DNA from: Eustoma russellianum
Taxonomy: Eukaryota > Streptophyta > Magnoliopsida > Gentianales > Gentianaceae
Assembly: GCA_036186865.1 (NCBI GenBank)
Contig: AP025051.1
Span: 19,271,311-19,335,310, forward strand
Direction: 5' to 3'
DNA: 64,000 nucleotides
A program made the position numbers and the translations under genes. This document shows, piece by piece, positions 12,401 to 22,498 of the stretch. The notes under the pieces were generated by a model. The model saw only the letters and a list, made by a program, of their open reading frames with translations. It was not told the DNA's origin and searched no databases. Each line of letters begins with the position of its first letter. Position 1 is the stretch's first letter.

Positions 12401-13205
12401 AAGACTTTGTGCGGGGGCAAGACATTTAATTTGAACAGTTTGTTGTTATGCCTAAAGGAATATCTATTCAGGTAACCATCATATGTAAACTTGTTGTCAA
12501 ATTGCCACGGTCTACCTAATAAGATATGACTTGATTGCATAGGGGCTACATCACATAACACCTCAGCAAAATACCCACCAATTGATAAAGAAACTAGGAC
12601 TTGCTTTGTTACTTTAACTTCACCACATTCATTAAGCCATGTAAGTCTATAAGGACGAGGGTGATTAATTAAAGGTAACTCAAGTTTCCTAACAAGTTCA
12701 AAACTTGCAACATTGGTACATGAACCGGAGTCAATGATTAAAGTGCAGACTTTCTTTTTAACCATACAGTGAATGTGGAATATGTTCTCTCTTTGTATTT
12801 CAGGTTCTTCAGTTTTAATTTGGGCACTTAGAGCTCGACGGACAACTAAGAACTCTTTTGTTTCATACTCATTAATCTCTTCACTAATCTCTTCTTCTTC
12901 CTCATATGTTTGTTCAATTTCATTGTTTTCCTCACTCTCTTCCAATTCTTCCTCAGAATAATACTCATTAGACTCTTCAATAAACAAGATGCGTTCAGGG
13001 TTGGGACATTGATTAGCAAAATGACCTTTTCCTAAGCATTTAAAACATTGAATATCACGAGTCTTAAAATTAGGCGTACCTTCCACCTTGGCTTTGCCTT
13101 TGTCAGTGATTGGAAGCTTTGGACGATTTTGGATATTCTGGGTTGATTTTCCTTGGAATCCACGGCCTTGACCTTGTTGTGGACGGAAAGGCGTCCTGGG
13201 CTGTG
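9298..13205 (-). pseudogene. gag-pol: gag-pol polyprotein of the C element, two stop codons
   Basis: One continuous minus-strand frame broken only by TAA at 11959-11961 and TAG at 10495-10497 (the latter replaces the Trp expected in EHFFWPHM). Order: C-terminal gag with a CCHC knuckle (CFKCLGKGHFANQC near 13040), protease IIDSGSC near 12735, RT with YFDDILIYS near 11550, RNase H (ADALSRR near 10790), integrase (CITCKQAK, MDFVLGLP, IVSDRN, TEVVNRT), GPF-type domain, and a tail ending WVYMIQALI inside the LTR. The first residues of the open frame near 13221 come from family A leader, not from C. gag and pol share a frame, as in the A family. Clearly related to A but a separate family. Non-functional as it stands. 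Confidence 0.92.
9491..9501 (-). promoter_or_regulatory. Polypurine tract of the C element
   Basis: Minus strand GTGGGAGGGAA immediately before the LTR start TGATGAGC. It is inside the pol frame, encoding part of SQVGGNDE. Confidence 0.75.
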
Positions 13206-13800
13206 TTAGGGTTTGTTGCATTTTAGGTTACATTCAGCCTTCTTTTAAATATTCCAACCATCAGCCTATAAAGCTACCTCGGTTTCAAATCATCTTGTTG
13301 CTACCGAAGCTTTTAGTTGGTGATGGTTGTATGCATCTTATGATTCGCATTGTGATTTATTTCATGCTTTCAGACAAGTAGTCATACGTGTGTTTGCCTT
13401 CACGAACCATCTTCAACAACAAAACCCTAATTCTACCCCACACACCCACGGCCCAACCAGCCCCACCCCAACCTAACCCTAAAAACTCACCAACCTGATC
13501 CCAAACAACCCTATTTACACCCCCAACAAAAAGCCCCAAACCCATTTTACCAAACACAATCAGAATCCAAAAACCCCAATTCATTCAAATAAACCCTAAC
13601 CCTAGAATTTGAATTTTGTTCAAATTCTGTCCTAAACCAACCAATATCCAAATTGACCACACCAATCATCAATTACCAACCCAAATAGTCCATTTACCAC
13701 GCCCATTCCGTTTCCAAAACCCCATTCCGCAAATTCCCAAAACGATCAAAAAAAACCTAAATCAAAAAAACCCTAACCCTAACCCACACCCACCCACAAA
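13206..13800 (+). repeat. Family A leader, first array unit
   Basis: Non-coding leader matching 16081-16669 and, more distantly, A#2 from about 21085. From about 13400 to 13800 the plus strand is rich in C and A and nearly lacks G (CCCTAACCC and CCCACACCC runs). It ends at CACCCACAAAC, fused to integrase sequence. The PBS side was lost with the C-element deletion. I see no credible gene here. Confidence 0.85.
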
Positions 13801-14564
13801 CGGATGGACAAACTGAAGTCGTTAATCGTACTTTTTCTCAACTTTTGCGTGCCATTTTGCAAAAACACATTAAACATTGGGAAGATTGTTTACCATATAT
13901 CGAATTTGCATATAATAGGAGTGTCCATCACGGTACTATGCATAGTCCATTTGAAATCGTGTATGGCTTTAATCCCTTGTCTCCCATCGATTTGATTCCT
14001 ATTCCCGTGCATGAACGTTCTAGTCTTGATGGTAAACAAAAAGCGGAAAAGATAAAGAAACTTCATGAACAAGTTAAAACACAACTTGAAAAGAAAAACA
14101 AAGCTTATGAAAGACGAGCTAACAAACATCGGAAACGAGTCGTGTTTAAACCTGGAGATTTAGTATGGTTACATTTGCGCAAAGAAAGATTTCCCAATGA
14201 GAGAAAGTCCAAACTGTTGCCTCGCGGAGACGGACCTTTCAAAGTTTTGAAACGAATAGGTGACAATGCATACATACTTGATCTTCCCAAAAGGTATGGT
14301 TCAATTTCGCCTACTTTTAATGTTGCTGACCTCACCCCTTTCACCAATGACCTTTTTGATTCGAGGACGAATACTTTTGAGGAGGGGGGGATTGATGAGG
14401 ATCAAGGGTCCGATGAGGATCAAGGGCCCCATCAAGAGGTCAAGGGTCCTATGACAAGAAGGAGGGCAAGAGAACTTTGTCATCAAGTTGCCACCTTCTT
14501 GTACGAACATGTTCAAGATGAACCTAAGATCCCTTGGGTTCATTTCATTGAACCTTCACCTTGA
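13801..14564 (+). pseudogene. Integrase C-terminal fragment, first array unit
   Basis: The frame DGQTEVVNRT through to WVHFIEPSP stays open to the TGA at 14562-14564, but it has no N-terminus: gag, protease, RT, RNase H and the first integrase aspartates are deleted. The catalytic-core Glu (TEVVNRT), the SPFEIVYGFNPLSP segment and the GPF-type domain (LLPRGDGPFKVLKRIGDNAY) remain. The polypurine tract has seven Gs, so the frame passes into the LTR intact. No start codon links it to the leader; the first internal ATG is at 13845. Confidence 0.9.
14379..14391 (+). promoter_or_regulatory. Polypurine tract before the middle array LTR
   Basis: GAGGAGGGGGGGA, with a G run one longer than at 4008 and 17245. 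The LTR starts at 14393. Confidence 0.75.
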
Positions 14565-15822
14565 GTGCAAACGTGTGTATGCCTTCTTTGTCTTGAAGTT
14601 TATCTTGTTTTCTTGTGATCTTTGTTTTATGTGTTTGCTTTGTAGGAAAATTAGGTGCATGGAAGATCCAAATAAAATGAAGGGCCAAATTGAGGAAGAT
14701 AGCCGTGTGTTTCAAAAAAGGAGACCAAAGGAATGTTGTCTTAAAGAGAATGTTTGTCTCCACCAAGACAAACTCAAAGATGTCCAAGATAGAATCTCTT
14801 GGTCAAATTGAAATCAAAATCATCTCCATTATCCACAAGGGGGCCGGCCATCTTACAAGTAAAAGGATGATGATCAATTGAATTTAAATTCAACCTTGAT
14901 TTGGATTCAAGTTCCAACCAGATTGAGCCTTAAATTTCAAGATGAGTTCAGCCAAAATAAGGATCCACTCACACGCCATTTGAAGAGAAAGAAGGAGATA
15001 GATCACAATTCAAATTGAATCCAAGTTTGAATTCAAATTCAAACTCGATTTGAATTCAAACTTCAACCATCATTTGAATTTAATCCCAGCCATCTTATCA
15101 TCATCAAATCAGATTTTCTACACCTCGTTTGTTCAAGAGAAACGGCTGGAAGAAGGTTGGAAGGATAAACCAACAACCAATTCAAAGTACACTCAAGTTC
15201 AAATTCAACTTGAATTCAAACTTCAACCAACTTTTGAACTCAAGTTCAAGCACATCCTACTCATCAAATCAGCTTCTCCAAGACACCATTTAGTCTTCAT
15301 ACACGGCTGAACATAGAAGAGAAGATATCTTGCAAGCAATTCAAATTTTAGCTAGGATTTGTTTTACCTTTGAATTCAAATAGTTTTCAAGTTTCAAACA
15401 TTATTAGCTAGCTTATTTTGAATTAAAATCTGGTCATTTGAAGGCCGATAGGCATTGCCTAAGGCCTATAAATAGACCCCTTTGGCTGATTGTAAACAGA
15501 ACCTTTTGATGAATAACAATTCTTGATATTTCATTCACTTTGTGTGATACTTTGTTTTCTTGGTTTTGCATTAAAAACCTAGGTTAAGATCCTTCAAAGT
15601 TGAGCATTTTGAAGGTGTTGCCATTGCTTAAAGGTGCCGTCCAGGAGGACCATATTGGTTTGCCTGATCAACGACCATCTTGAAGTGTCGGTCTTGCTCA
15701 TTCTTAATCCACACGTTTTTAATCACTAAGGAAGCCAGGGGAAGTCTTCTTCCTTGTGCCTAACCCTTTGTGAAGGACGTTTGGAAGGTGGAATCGTTGG
15801 AGCCCGCGAGTTGCACGCATCA
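14393..15822 (+). repeat. Middle LTR of the A array
   Basis: TGATGAGGATC to CACGCATCA, 1430 bp. Lacks about 22 bp present in the 3' copy near 17755-17776. TATA box TATAAATA at 15467-15474. The LTR-encoded tail is open from 14394 to 14564. It is followed by a primer site, so it serves as the 3' LTR of unit 1 and the 5' LTR of unit 2. Confidence 0.93.
15467..15474 (+). promoter_or_regulatory. TATA box in the middle array LTR
   Basis: TATAAATA in AAGGCCTATAAATAGACC; same position relative to the LTR end as in the other A copies. Confidence 0.65.
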
Positions 15823-16669
15823 AATTGGTATCAGAGACCAGGTTACTCTATTCCACCATCTATCATTCCCTTTTCGTTTGAGTCTAGTCATTTCAATTTC
15901 AGTTGAGTCCTTCTTCTACCCCTCACTCTTGCATTTCATACAAAAAAAAACAAACGTCCCACTCATTTGCTTTCAGTCCTTGCATGTTGCTGCATTTTGC
16001 TTTTCATCATTCAAGTGTCATTTCCTTTATTTTCTTTTCGCATCACAATCTGATTTTGAGTCGTTCAAACTTGAACAAATTAGGGTTTGTTGCATTTTAG
16101 GTTACATTCAGCCTTCTTTTAAATATTCCAACCATCAGCCTATAAAGCTACCTCGGTTTCAAATCATCTTGTTGCTACCGAAGCTTTTAGTTGGTGAGGT
16201 TGTATGCATCTTATGATTCGCATTGTGATTGATTTCATGCTTTCAGACAAGTAGTCATACGTGTGTTTGCCTTCACGAACCAGCTTCAACAACAAAACCC
16301 TAATTCTACCCCACACACCCACGGCCCAACCAGCCCCACCCCAACCCAACCCTAAAAACTCACCAACCTGATCCCAAACAACCCTATTTACACCCCCAAC
16401 AAAAAGCCCCAAACCCATTTTACCAAACACAATCAGAATCTAAAAACCCCAATTCATTCAAATAAACCCTAACCCTAGAATTTGAATTTTGTTCAAATTC
16501 TGTCCTAAACCAACCAATATCCAAATTGACCACACCAATCATCAATTACCAACCCAAATAGTCCATTTACCGCGCCCATTCTGTTCCCAAAACCCCATTC
16601 CGCAAATTCCCAAAACGATAAAAAAAACCTAAATCAAAAGAACCCTAACCCACACCCACCCACAAACGG
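15823..16669 (+). repeat. Family A leader, second array unit
   Basis: From the PBS to the deletion junction at 16668. Shares sequence with A#2's leader and carries the same G-poor, CA-rich stretch (about 16270-16665). It keeps the parts of an element needed in cis (PBS, leader) but no gag. Open frames here are short, cross the LTR boundary and look accidental. Confidence 0.85.
15826..15837 (+). promoter_or_regulatory. Primer binding site of array unit 2
   Basis: TGGTATCAGAGA three bases after the LTR end. Complementary to the 3' end of plant initiator tRNA-Met except for the last base (TGGTATCAGAGC expected). A#3 has the same variant. Confidence 0.75.
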
Positions 16670-17429
16670 ATGGACAAACTGAAGTCGTTAATCGTACTCT
16701 TTCTCAACTTTTGCGTGCCATTTTGCAAAAACACATTAAAAATTGGGAAGATTGTTTACCATATATCGAATTTGCATATAATAGGAGTGTACATCACGGT
16801 ACTATGCATAGTCCATTTGAAATCGTGTATGGCTTTAATCCCTTGTCTCCCATCGATTTGATTCCTATTCCCGTGCATGAACGTTCTAGTCTTGATGGTA
16901 AACAAAAAGCAGAAAAGATAAAGAAACTTCATAAACAAGTTAAAACACAGCTTGAAAAGAAAAACAAAGCTTATGAAAGACGAGCTAACAAACATCGGAA
17001 ACGAGTCGTGTTTAAACCTGGAGATTTAGCATGGTTACATTTGCGCAAAGAAAGATTTCCCAATGAGAGAAAGTCTAAACTGTTGCCTCGCGGAGACGGA
17101 CCTTTCAAAGTTTTGAAACGAATAGGTGACAATGCATACATACTTGAACTTCCCAAAAGGTATGGTTCAATTTCGCCTACTTTTAATGTTGCTAACCTCA
17201 CCCCTTTCACCGATGACCTTTTTTATTCGAGGACGAATCCTTTTGAGGAGGGGGGATTGATGAGGATCAAGGGTCCGATGAGGATCAAGGGCCCCATCAA
17301 GAGGTCAAGGGTCCTATGACAAGAAGGAGGGCAAGAGAACTTTGTCATCAAGTTGCCACCTTCTTGTACAAACATGTTCAAGATGAACCTAAGATCCCTT
17401 GGGTTCATTTCATTGAACCTTCACTTTGA
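16670..17429 (+). pseudogene. Integrase C-terminal fragment, second array unit
   Basis: Same fusion and domain content as the fragment at 13801. The polypurine tract has six Gs here, so the reading frame leaves the tail frame and stops at 17319 instead of reaching the TGA at 17427-17429. Small differences from unit 1 (for example HIKNWEDC for HIKHWEDC) show that the two units have diverged slightly since duplication. Confidence 0.9.
17245..17256 (+). promoter_or_regulatory. Polypurine tract of the A array 3' end
   Basis: GAGGAGGGGGGA before the LTR at 17258, with six Gs in the run. Confidence 0.75.
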
Positions 17430-18714
17430 GTGCAAACGTGTGTATGCCTTCTTTGTCTTGAAGTTTATCTTGTTTTCTTGTGATCTTTGTTTTATGTGTT
17501 TGCTTTGTAGGAAAATTAGGTGCATGGAAGATCCAAATAAAATGAAGGGCCAAATTGAGGAAGATAGCCGTGTGTTTCAAAAAAGGAGACCAAAGGAATA
17601 TTGTCTTGAAGAGAATGTTTGTCTCCACCAAGACAAACTCAAAGGTGTCCAAGATAGAATCTCTTGATCAAATTGAAAACAAAATCATCTCCATTATCCA
17701 CAAGGGGGCCGGCCATCTTACAAGTAAAAGGATGATGATCAATTGAATTTAAATTCAAAGCCAAACTTGAATTTAAATTCAACCTTGATTTGAATTCAAG
17801 TTCCAACCAGATTGAGCCTTAAATTTCAAGATGAGTTCAGCCAAAATAAGGATCCACCCACACGCCATTTGAAGAGAAAGAAGGAGATAGAAGATCACAA
17901 TTCAAATTGAATCCAAGTTTGAATTCAAATTCAAACTCGATTTGAATTCGAACTTCAACCATCATTTGAATTCAATCCCAGCCATCTTATCATCATCAAA
18001 TCAGATTTTCTACACCTCTTTTTTTCAAGAGAAACAGCTGGAAGAAGGTTGGAAGGATAAACCAACAACCAATCCAAAGTACACTCAAGTTCAAATTCAA
18101 CTTGAATTCAAACTTCAACCAACTTTTGAACTCAAGTTCAAGCACATCCTACTCATCAAATTAGCTTCTCCAAGACACCATTTAGTCTTCATACACGGCT
18201 GAACATAGAAGAGAAGATATCTTGCAAGCAATTCAAATTTTAGCTAGGATTTGTTTTACCTTTGAATTCAAATAGTTTTCAAGTTTCAAACATTATTAGC
18301 TAGCTTATTTTGAATTAAAATCTGGTCATTTGAAGGCCGATAGGCGTTGCCTAAGGCCTATAAATAGACCCCTTTGGCTGATTGTAAACAGAACCTTTTG
18401 ATGAATAACAATTCTTGATATTTCATTCACTTTGTGTGATACTTTGTTTTCTTGGTTTTGCATTAAAAACCTAGGTTAAGATCCTTCAAAGTTGAGCATT
18501 TTGAAGGTGTTACCATTGCTTAAAGGTGCCGTCCAGGAGGGCCATATTGGTTTGCCTGATCAACGACCATCTTGAAGTGTTGGTCTTGCTCATTCTTAAT
18601 CCACACGTTTTTAATCACTAAGGAAGCAAGGGGAAGCCTTCTTCCTTGTGCCTAACCCTTTGTGAAGGACGTTTGGAAGGTGGAATCGTTGGAGCCCACG
18701 AGTTGCACGCATCA
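17258..18714 (+). repeat. 3' LTR of the A array
   Basis: TGATGAGGATC to CACGCATCA, 1457 bp, followed directly by the duplication TTGAA (18715-18719) and then host B#1 LTR. TATA box at 18359-18366. The tail frame is open within the LTR (17259-17429). Confidence 0.94.
18359..18366 (+). promoter_or_regulatory. TATA box in the 3' array LTR
   Basis: TATAAATA in AAGGCCTATAAATAGACC, conserved in position. Confidence 0.65.
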
Positions 18715-19385
18715 TTGAATGTCTAGATGTCATTAAGATTTAATCTTAGATGTGAAATGCTAAGTTTTATGTGTGCAACTTTCGGATCCTAGGGTATAAT
18801 GGCTTGCATGTGTGAGCTTTGCCCCAAAGGTGGAATCTTTGTTATTTTTAAGTATGGATGTGTGGTAAATCTAGGATGAATGTGACAAAAATCTCTTCTT
18901 TTACATGTATGGGGGACAGTGGGATAGAAGAGGGAAAAATAAGTGTAGCTTTGTAAGGATTTGTAGCTAGTGGGATAAAGTATGAACAAGATGTATGCTT
19001 TTTGTGTTAAGCTTAACATGTTCATCATGGAGATAGTATTTTTGCCTTTGCATGCATATAAACAGGCTGTTTTGGGGTTAGAGTGTGAATGCACCAATGA
19101 TACCAAGAATTGATTTTAGTATGAACATGATGTGCATGGTCCAAAGAATGATATATGTATCATTCAAGCTGTTTTGATGAGATGTGTAGATGATGTTTGT
19201 AATGTGTTAGAACCTGTAAATCCACATGCTAAAGGTGTGTTTGATGATTAATAAAGTGTTTAAGCCAAACAATGCAAGTTAGGACCTTTTAGTAAGGAAA
19301 TGTGACAAAAGGTGGAATTTGCTGGAGCAGGGCAGATTTTTATGTCGTGTTATAGGACCTGAAAAGAGACTTTAGAGGAATTCAA
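18715..19385 (+). repeat. B#1 5' LTR, second part
   Basis: Continues B#1's 5' LTR after the A array (matches about 36598-37266). It stops at GAGGAATTCAA, where A#2 begins. The remaining 2.1 kb of the LTR (equivalent to 37267-39369) and the PBS are absent from B#1. Confidence 0.88.
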
Positions 19386-19657
19386 TGATGAGGATCAAGG
19401 GTCCGATGAGGATCAAGGGCCCCATCAAGAGGTCAAAGGTCCTATGACAAGAAGGAGGGCAAAGGAACTTTGTCATCAAGTTGCCACCTTCTTGTACAAG
19501 CATGTTCAAGATGAACCTAAGACTCCTTGGGTTCACTTCATTGAACCTTCAACTTGAGCATGATCACATGCACGTCTACACTCTTTGTTTTTTTGGATTT
19601 TATTTTGTGTCGTGTGATCTTAGTTTTATGTATTTGCTTTGTAGGTAAATTAGGTAC

Positions 19658-19776
19658 AAGAGAATGTTTGAAGAAGAGAATGTTTCAAGAGAATGTTTCA
19701 AGAGAATGTTTGAAGAGAATGTTGAAGAGAATGTTTCAAGAGAATGTTTCAAGAGAATATCTAAAGAGAATGTTTG
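19658..19776 (+). repeat. 13-bp tandem repeat in the A#2 5' LTR
   Basis: About nine imperfect units of AAGAGAATGTTTC or -G. The matching array is in the 3' LTR at 27490-27608. The other A LTRs have a single unit here (for example near 14750). Located in U3. Confidence 0.88.
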
Positions 19777-20450
19777 TCTACGCTAAGACAAATTCAAAGG
19801 TGTCCAAGATAAAGTCTCTTGTTCAAATTGAAATCAAACATCATCTACAACATATCACGAGGGGCGGCCACTTTAAGCTAAAAGATGACATCTTACTTGA
19901 ATTTAAACTTGAAGATAAACTTGAATTTAAATTCGACCTTGATTTGAATTCAAGTTTCAACTAGATTAAGCCTTCAAATTCAAGATGAGTTCAGCCAAGT
20001 CTCACAAGCCAACCCACACGCCATGAAGAGAGAGAAGGAGATAAAATCCATCCAAGTTTGAATTCAAATTCAAAATTAATTTAAATTCAAACTTCAACCA
20101 TCTTTTGCATTCAACATCTCAGCCATTTGAAGACATCTCACACGCCTTGCTATCCTTCCACACGCCAACCTGGAGATAAGAAAAGGATGGGATCATAATT
20201 CAAAGATTGAATTCAAGTTTGAAGTCAAAATTGAATCCAATTTTCAACTAGCCTTTGAATTCAAGTTCAACCACTTCATCTACATCTCCAACGCCAATTT
20301 CATCACCAAACATGACCAGATTCATTGAAGATTTGAAGTTTTAGCTAGGATTTGTTTTAGCTTTGAATTTAAATAGTTTTCAATTTTTAAACATTGTTAG
20401 CTAGCTTTATTTTGAATTAGTTCTAGATATTTTAAGGCTCAAGTTCAGCC

Positions 20451-20458
20451 TATAAATA
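20451..20458 (+). promoter_or_regulatory. TATA box in the A#2 5' LTR
   Basis: TATAAATA in CAGCCTATAAATAGAGCC, about 350 bp before the LTR end. Confidence 0.65.
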
Positions 20459-20805
20459 GAGCCTTAGGGGATGCTTGAAAGACTACCTTTTGATGAATTA
20501 CAATTCTTGATATTTCATTCACTTTGTGTGATACTTTGTTTTCTTGGTTTTGCATTAAAAACCTAGGTTAAGATCCTTCAAAGTTGAGCATATTTAAGGT
20601 GTTGCCATTGCTTAAAGGTGCCGTCCAGGAGGGCCATATTGGTTTGCCTGATCAACGACCATCTTGAAGTGTTGGTCTTGCTCATTCTTAATCCATACGT
20701 TTTTATTCATTAAGGAAGCAAGGGGAAGTCTTCTTCCTTGTGCCTAACCCTTGTGAAGGACGTTTGGAAGGTGGAATTGTTGGAGCCCACGAGTTGCACG
20801 CATCA

Positions 20806-22498
20806 ATTGGTATCAGAGCACCAGGTTACTCTATTCCACCAACTATCATTTCCTTTTTGTTTGAGTCTAGTCATTTCAATTTCAGTTGAGTCCTTCTTCT
20901 ACTCCTCCCTCTACACGCCATTTGTCTTGCATTTCATTCCAAAAAAAAAACGTCCAAAACAAAAACATTGCTTTGAGTCCTTACACGTTGCTGCATTTTG
21001 CTTTTCATCATTCAAGTGTCATTTCCTTTATTTCCTTTCGCATCACAATCTGATTTTGAGTCGTTCAAACTTGAACAAATTAGGGTTCGTTGCATTTTAG
21101 GGTACATTCAGCCTTCTTTTAAGTATTCCAACCATCATCCTATAAAGCTACCTCGGTTTCAAATCATCTTGTTGCTACCGAAGCTTTTAGTTGGTGATGA
21201 TTGTATGCATCTTATGATTCGCATTGTGATTGATTTCATGCTATAAATCTGGTAGTCCTACGTGTGTTTGTCTTCACAACCTACTTGCAACATCAACCAA
21301 ACCCTAAAACCAGCCCCACACCCCACGGCCCAACCACCCCCACCCCAACCCAACTCTAAAACTCGCCAAGCTGATCCCAAATAGCCCTATTTACACCCCA
21401 AACAAAAAGCCCCAAACCAATTTTACCAAATACAATCAGATTTTAAAGATCCCAATTCATTCAAATAAACCCTAACCCTAGAATTTGAATTTTGTTCAAA
21501 TTCTGTCCTAGACCAACCAATACCCAAATTGACCACACCAATCATCAATTACCAACCAAAATAGTCAATCTACAACGCCCATTCCGTTCCTATAACCCCA
21601 TTCTGCAAATTCTCAAAACGTTCAAAAAAACACAAATCAAACAAAAAACCCTAACCCTAACCCTAACCCCCATTCGGCCATACCCCAAATTCCTTCACTT
21701 TCCAAGGTTACTTTTGTTGCAAGTCCAAGATACAAATTGCATTTTAAATACGTTGCACTATTCAGTCCAAAAACGCAAGTGCTAAGTGCAAAACAAGTGA
21801 AATTTCAATTCTGCCCTTAGTCAAAAAAAAGGAGAATCTGAACCTTGCTCAATTGAAATAAAAAAAAGAAAAACAAAAGAACAAGAGCAAAGAAAAAGGG
21901 CAAAACGTTTGTGCATTGCGTAGAAAATTTTTGGTATGACTTGCAAACCTTGGATACCATATTACCCCACATTGCCGCCCACTATACCCAATCATCCATT
22001 TCTTCATCTTCCTAAACCAATCACACACTTGGTTGCTCGATTGTTGCATGACTTGAACCATTTTGTGGATAGTAAGTGCATAGAATCAAAATTGACTAAA
22101 GATTGCCCACGGCAACCCTTAGTTTATCTTTGGTTCAGCCTTATACATCAACTTTGGTTGCTTGTTTTCTTTGAATCTTAGTATAAAGTTCAAGTTTGTG
22201 TTCATTTCAATTGATTCTACTTTGATACTAATTGGTGCAACTTGAAAGCAAAAAAAGGAAGAAACAAGCGGAGAACATTGTGATTCGAAGAAGCCTTGGC
22301 AATACACTTCCTTATTGATCACTTTGAGACTTCTTAACTTCAGGTTATCCAAGAACCAAAGTGGTAAGAGAGTGAAAAGAATCGAAAACATAGTGTTCAT
22401 AGCTTATTTTTTTTACTAATTCCTTAACGTTTGTTTGTCTTTGTGTTAGTTTGCTTCTTTCTTTTTTCCCTTTGTTTTTGTTCAAATCCTTAGGAACA
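20806..22498 (+). repeat. A#2 leader (5' untranslated region)
   Basis: About 1.7 kb without a credible gene. It includes a G-poor, CA-rich stretch (about 21290-21680) with short CCCTAA runs, followed by sequence unique to the longer leader that the array copies have lost. Short open frames near 20738-21246 cross the PBS and are not conserved. Confidence 0.85.
20808..20819 (+). promoter_or_regulatory. Primer binding site of A#2
   Basis: TGGTATCAGAGC, two bases after the LTR. A full match to the initiator tRNA-Met primer site used by many plant LTR retrotransposons. Confidence 0.88.

Larger units (their letters stand above)
8316..13205 (-). mobile_element. Family C gypsy element, reverse strand, 5' truncated
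   Basis: A second CRM-like gypsy family. Its 3' LTR terminus (GGCTCATCA on the minus strand) sits exactly at 8316, next to family A LTR sequence ending TAAAC. At the other end the element stops within gag at about 13206, where family A leader sequence (TTAGGGTTTGTTGC, compare 16081) resumes. The 5' LTR, leader and N-terminal gag of C are missing, and so are the rest of the host LTR and its PBS. This points to one deletion spanning the 5' side of C and the adjacent host sequence. TTAGG is shared by both sides of the junction. Confidence 0.88.
7512..18714 (+). mobile_element. Tandem family A array: three LTRs, two deleted internal regions
   Basis: Flanked by the 5-bp duplication TTGAA (7507-7511 and 18715-18719); the undisturbed site GCTTGAATGTCTAG is at about 36596-36609. 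Order: LTR fragment 7512-8315, nested C element 8316-13205, leader 13206-13800, integrase fragment, LTR 14393-15822, PBS and leader 15823-16669, integrase fragment, LTR 17258-18714. Both internal regions jump from leader to integrase at the same point (CACCCACAAAC joined to GGATGGACAAACTG), removing about 5 kb relative to A#2. Best read as an internally deleted element expanded by unequal LTR recombination. Confidence 0.88.
19386..20805 (+). repeat. 5' LTR of A#2
   Basis: 1420 bp, TGATGAGGATC to CACGCATCA. The tail frame is open from 19387 to 19558. Unlike the other A insertions it carries a 13-bp tandem repeat at 19658-19776. TATA box at 20451-20458. Confidence 0.94.

Noticed and set aside
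15770..16216. Open frame spanning LTR end, PBS and leader (also 20738-21100 and 60003-60317)
   Set aside because: Crosses the LTR boundary and is not conserved in length or sequence among copies. Leader sequence, not a gene.
19554..19964. Open frame of 136 codons across the 13-bp repeat in the A#2 LTR
   Set aside because: A by-product of the 13-bp tandem array; the copy at 27386 has a stop within it, and other A LTRs lack the frame.
21649..21670. CCCTAA runs resembling telomere repeats (also 13780 and 61004)
   Set aside because: Only two to four copies, always at the same place in the A leader and embedded in CA-rich sequence. They are part of the element, not an interstitial telomere.
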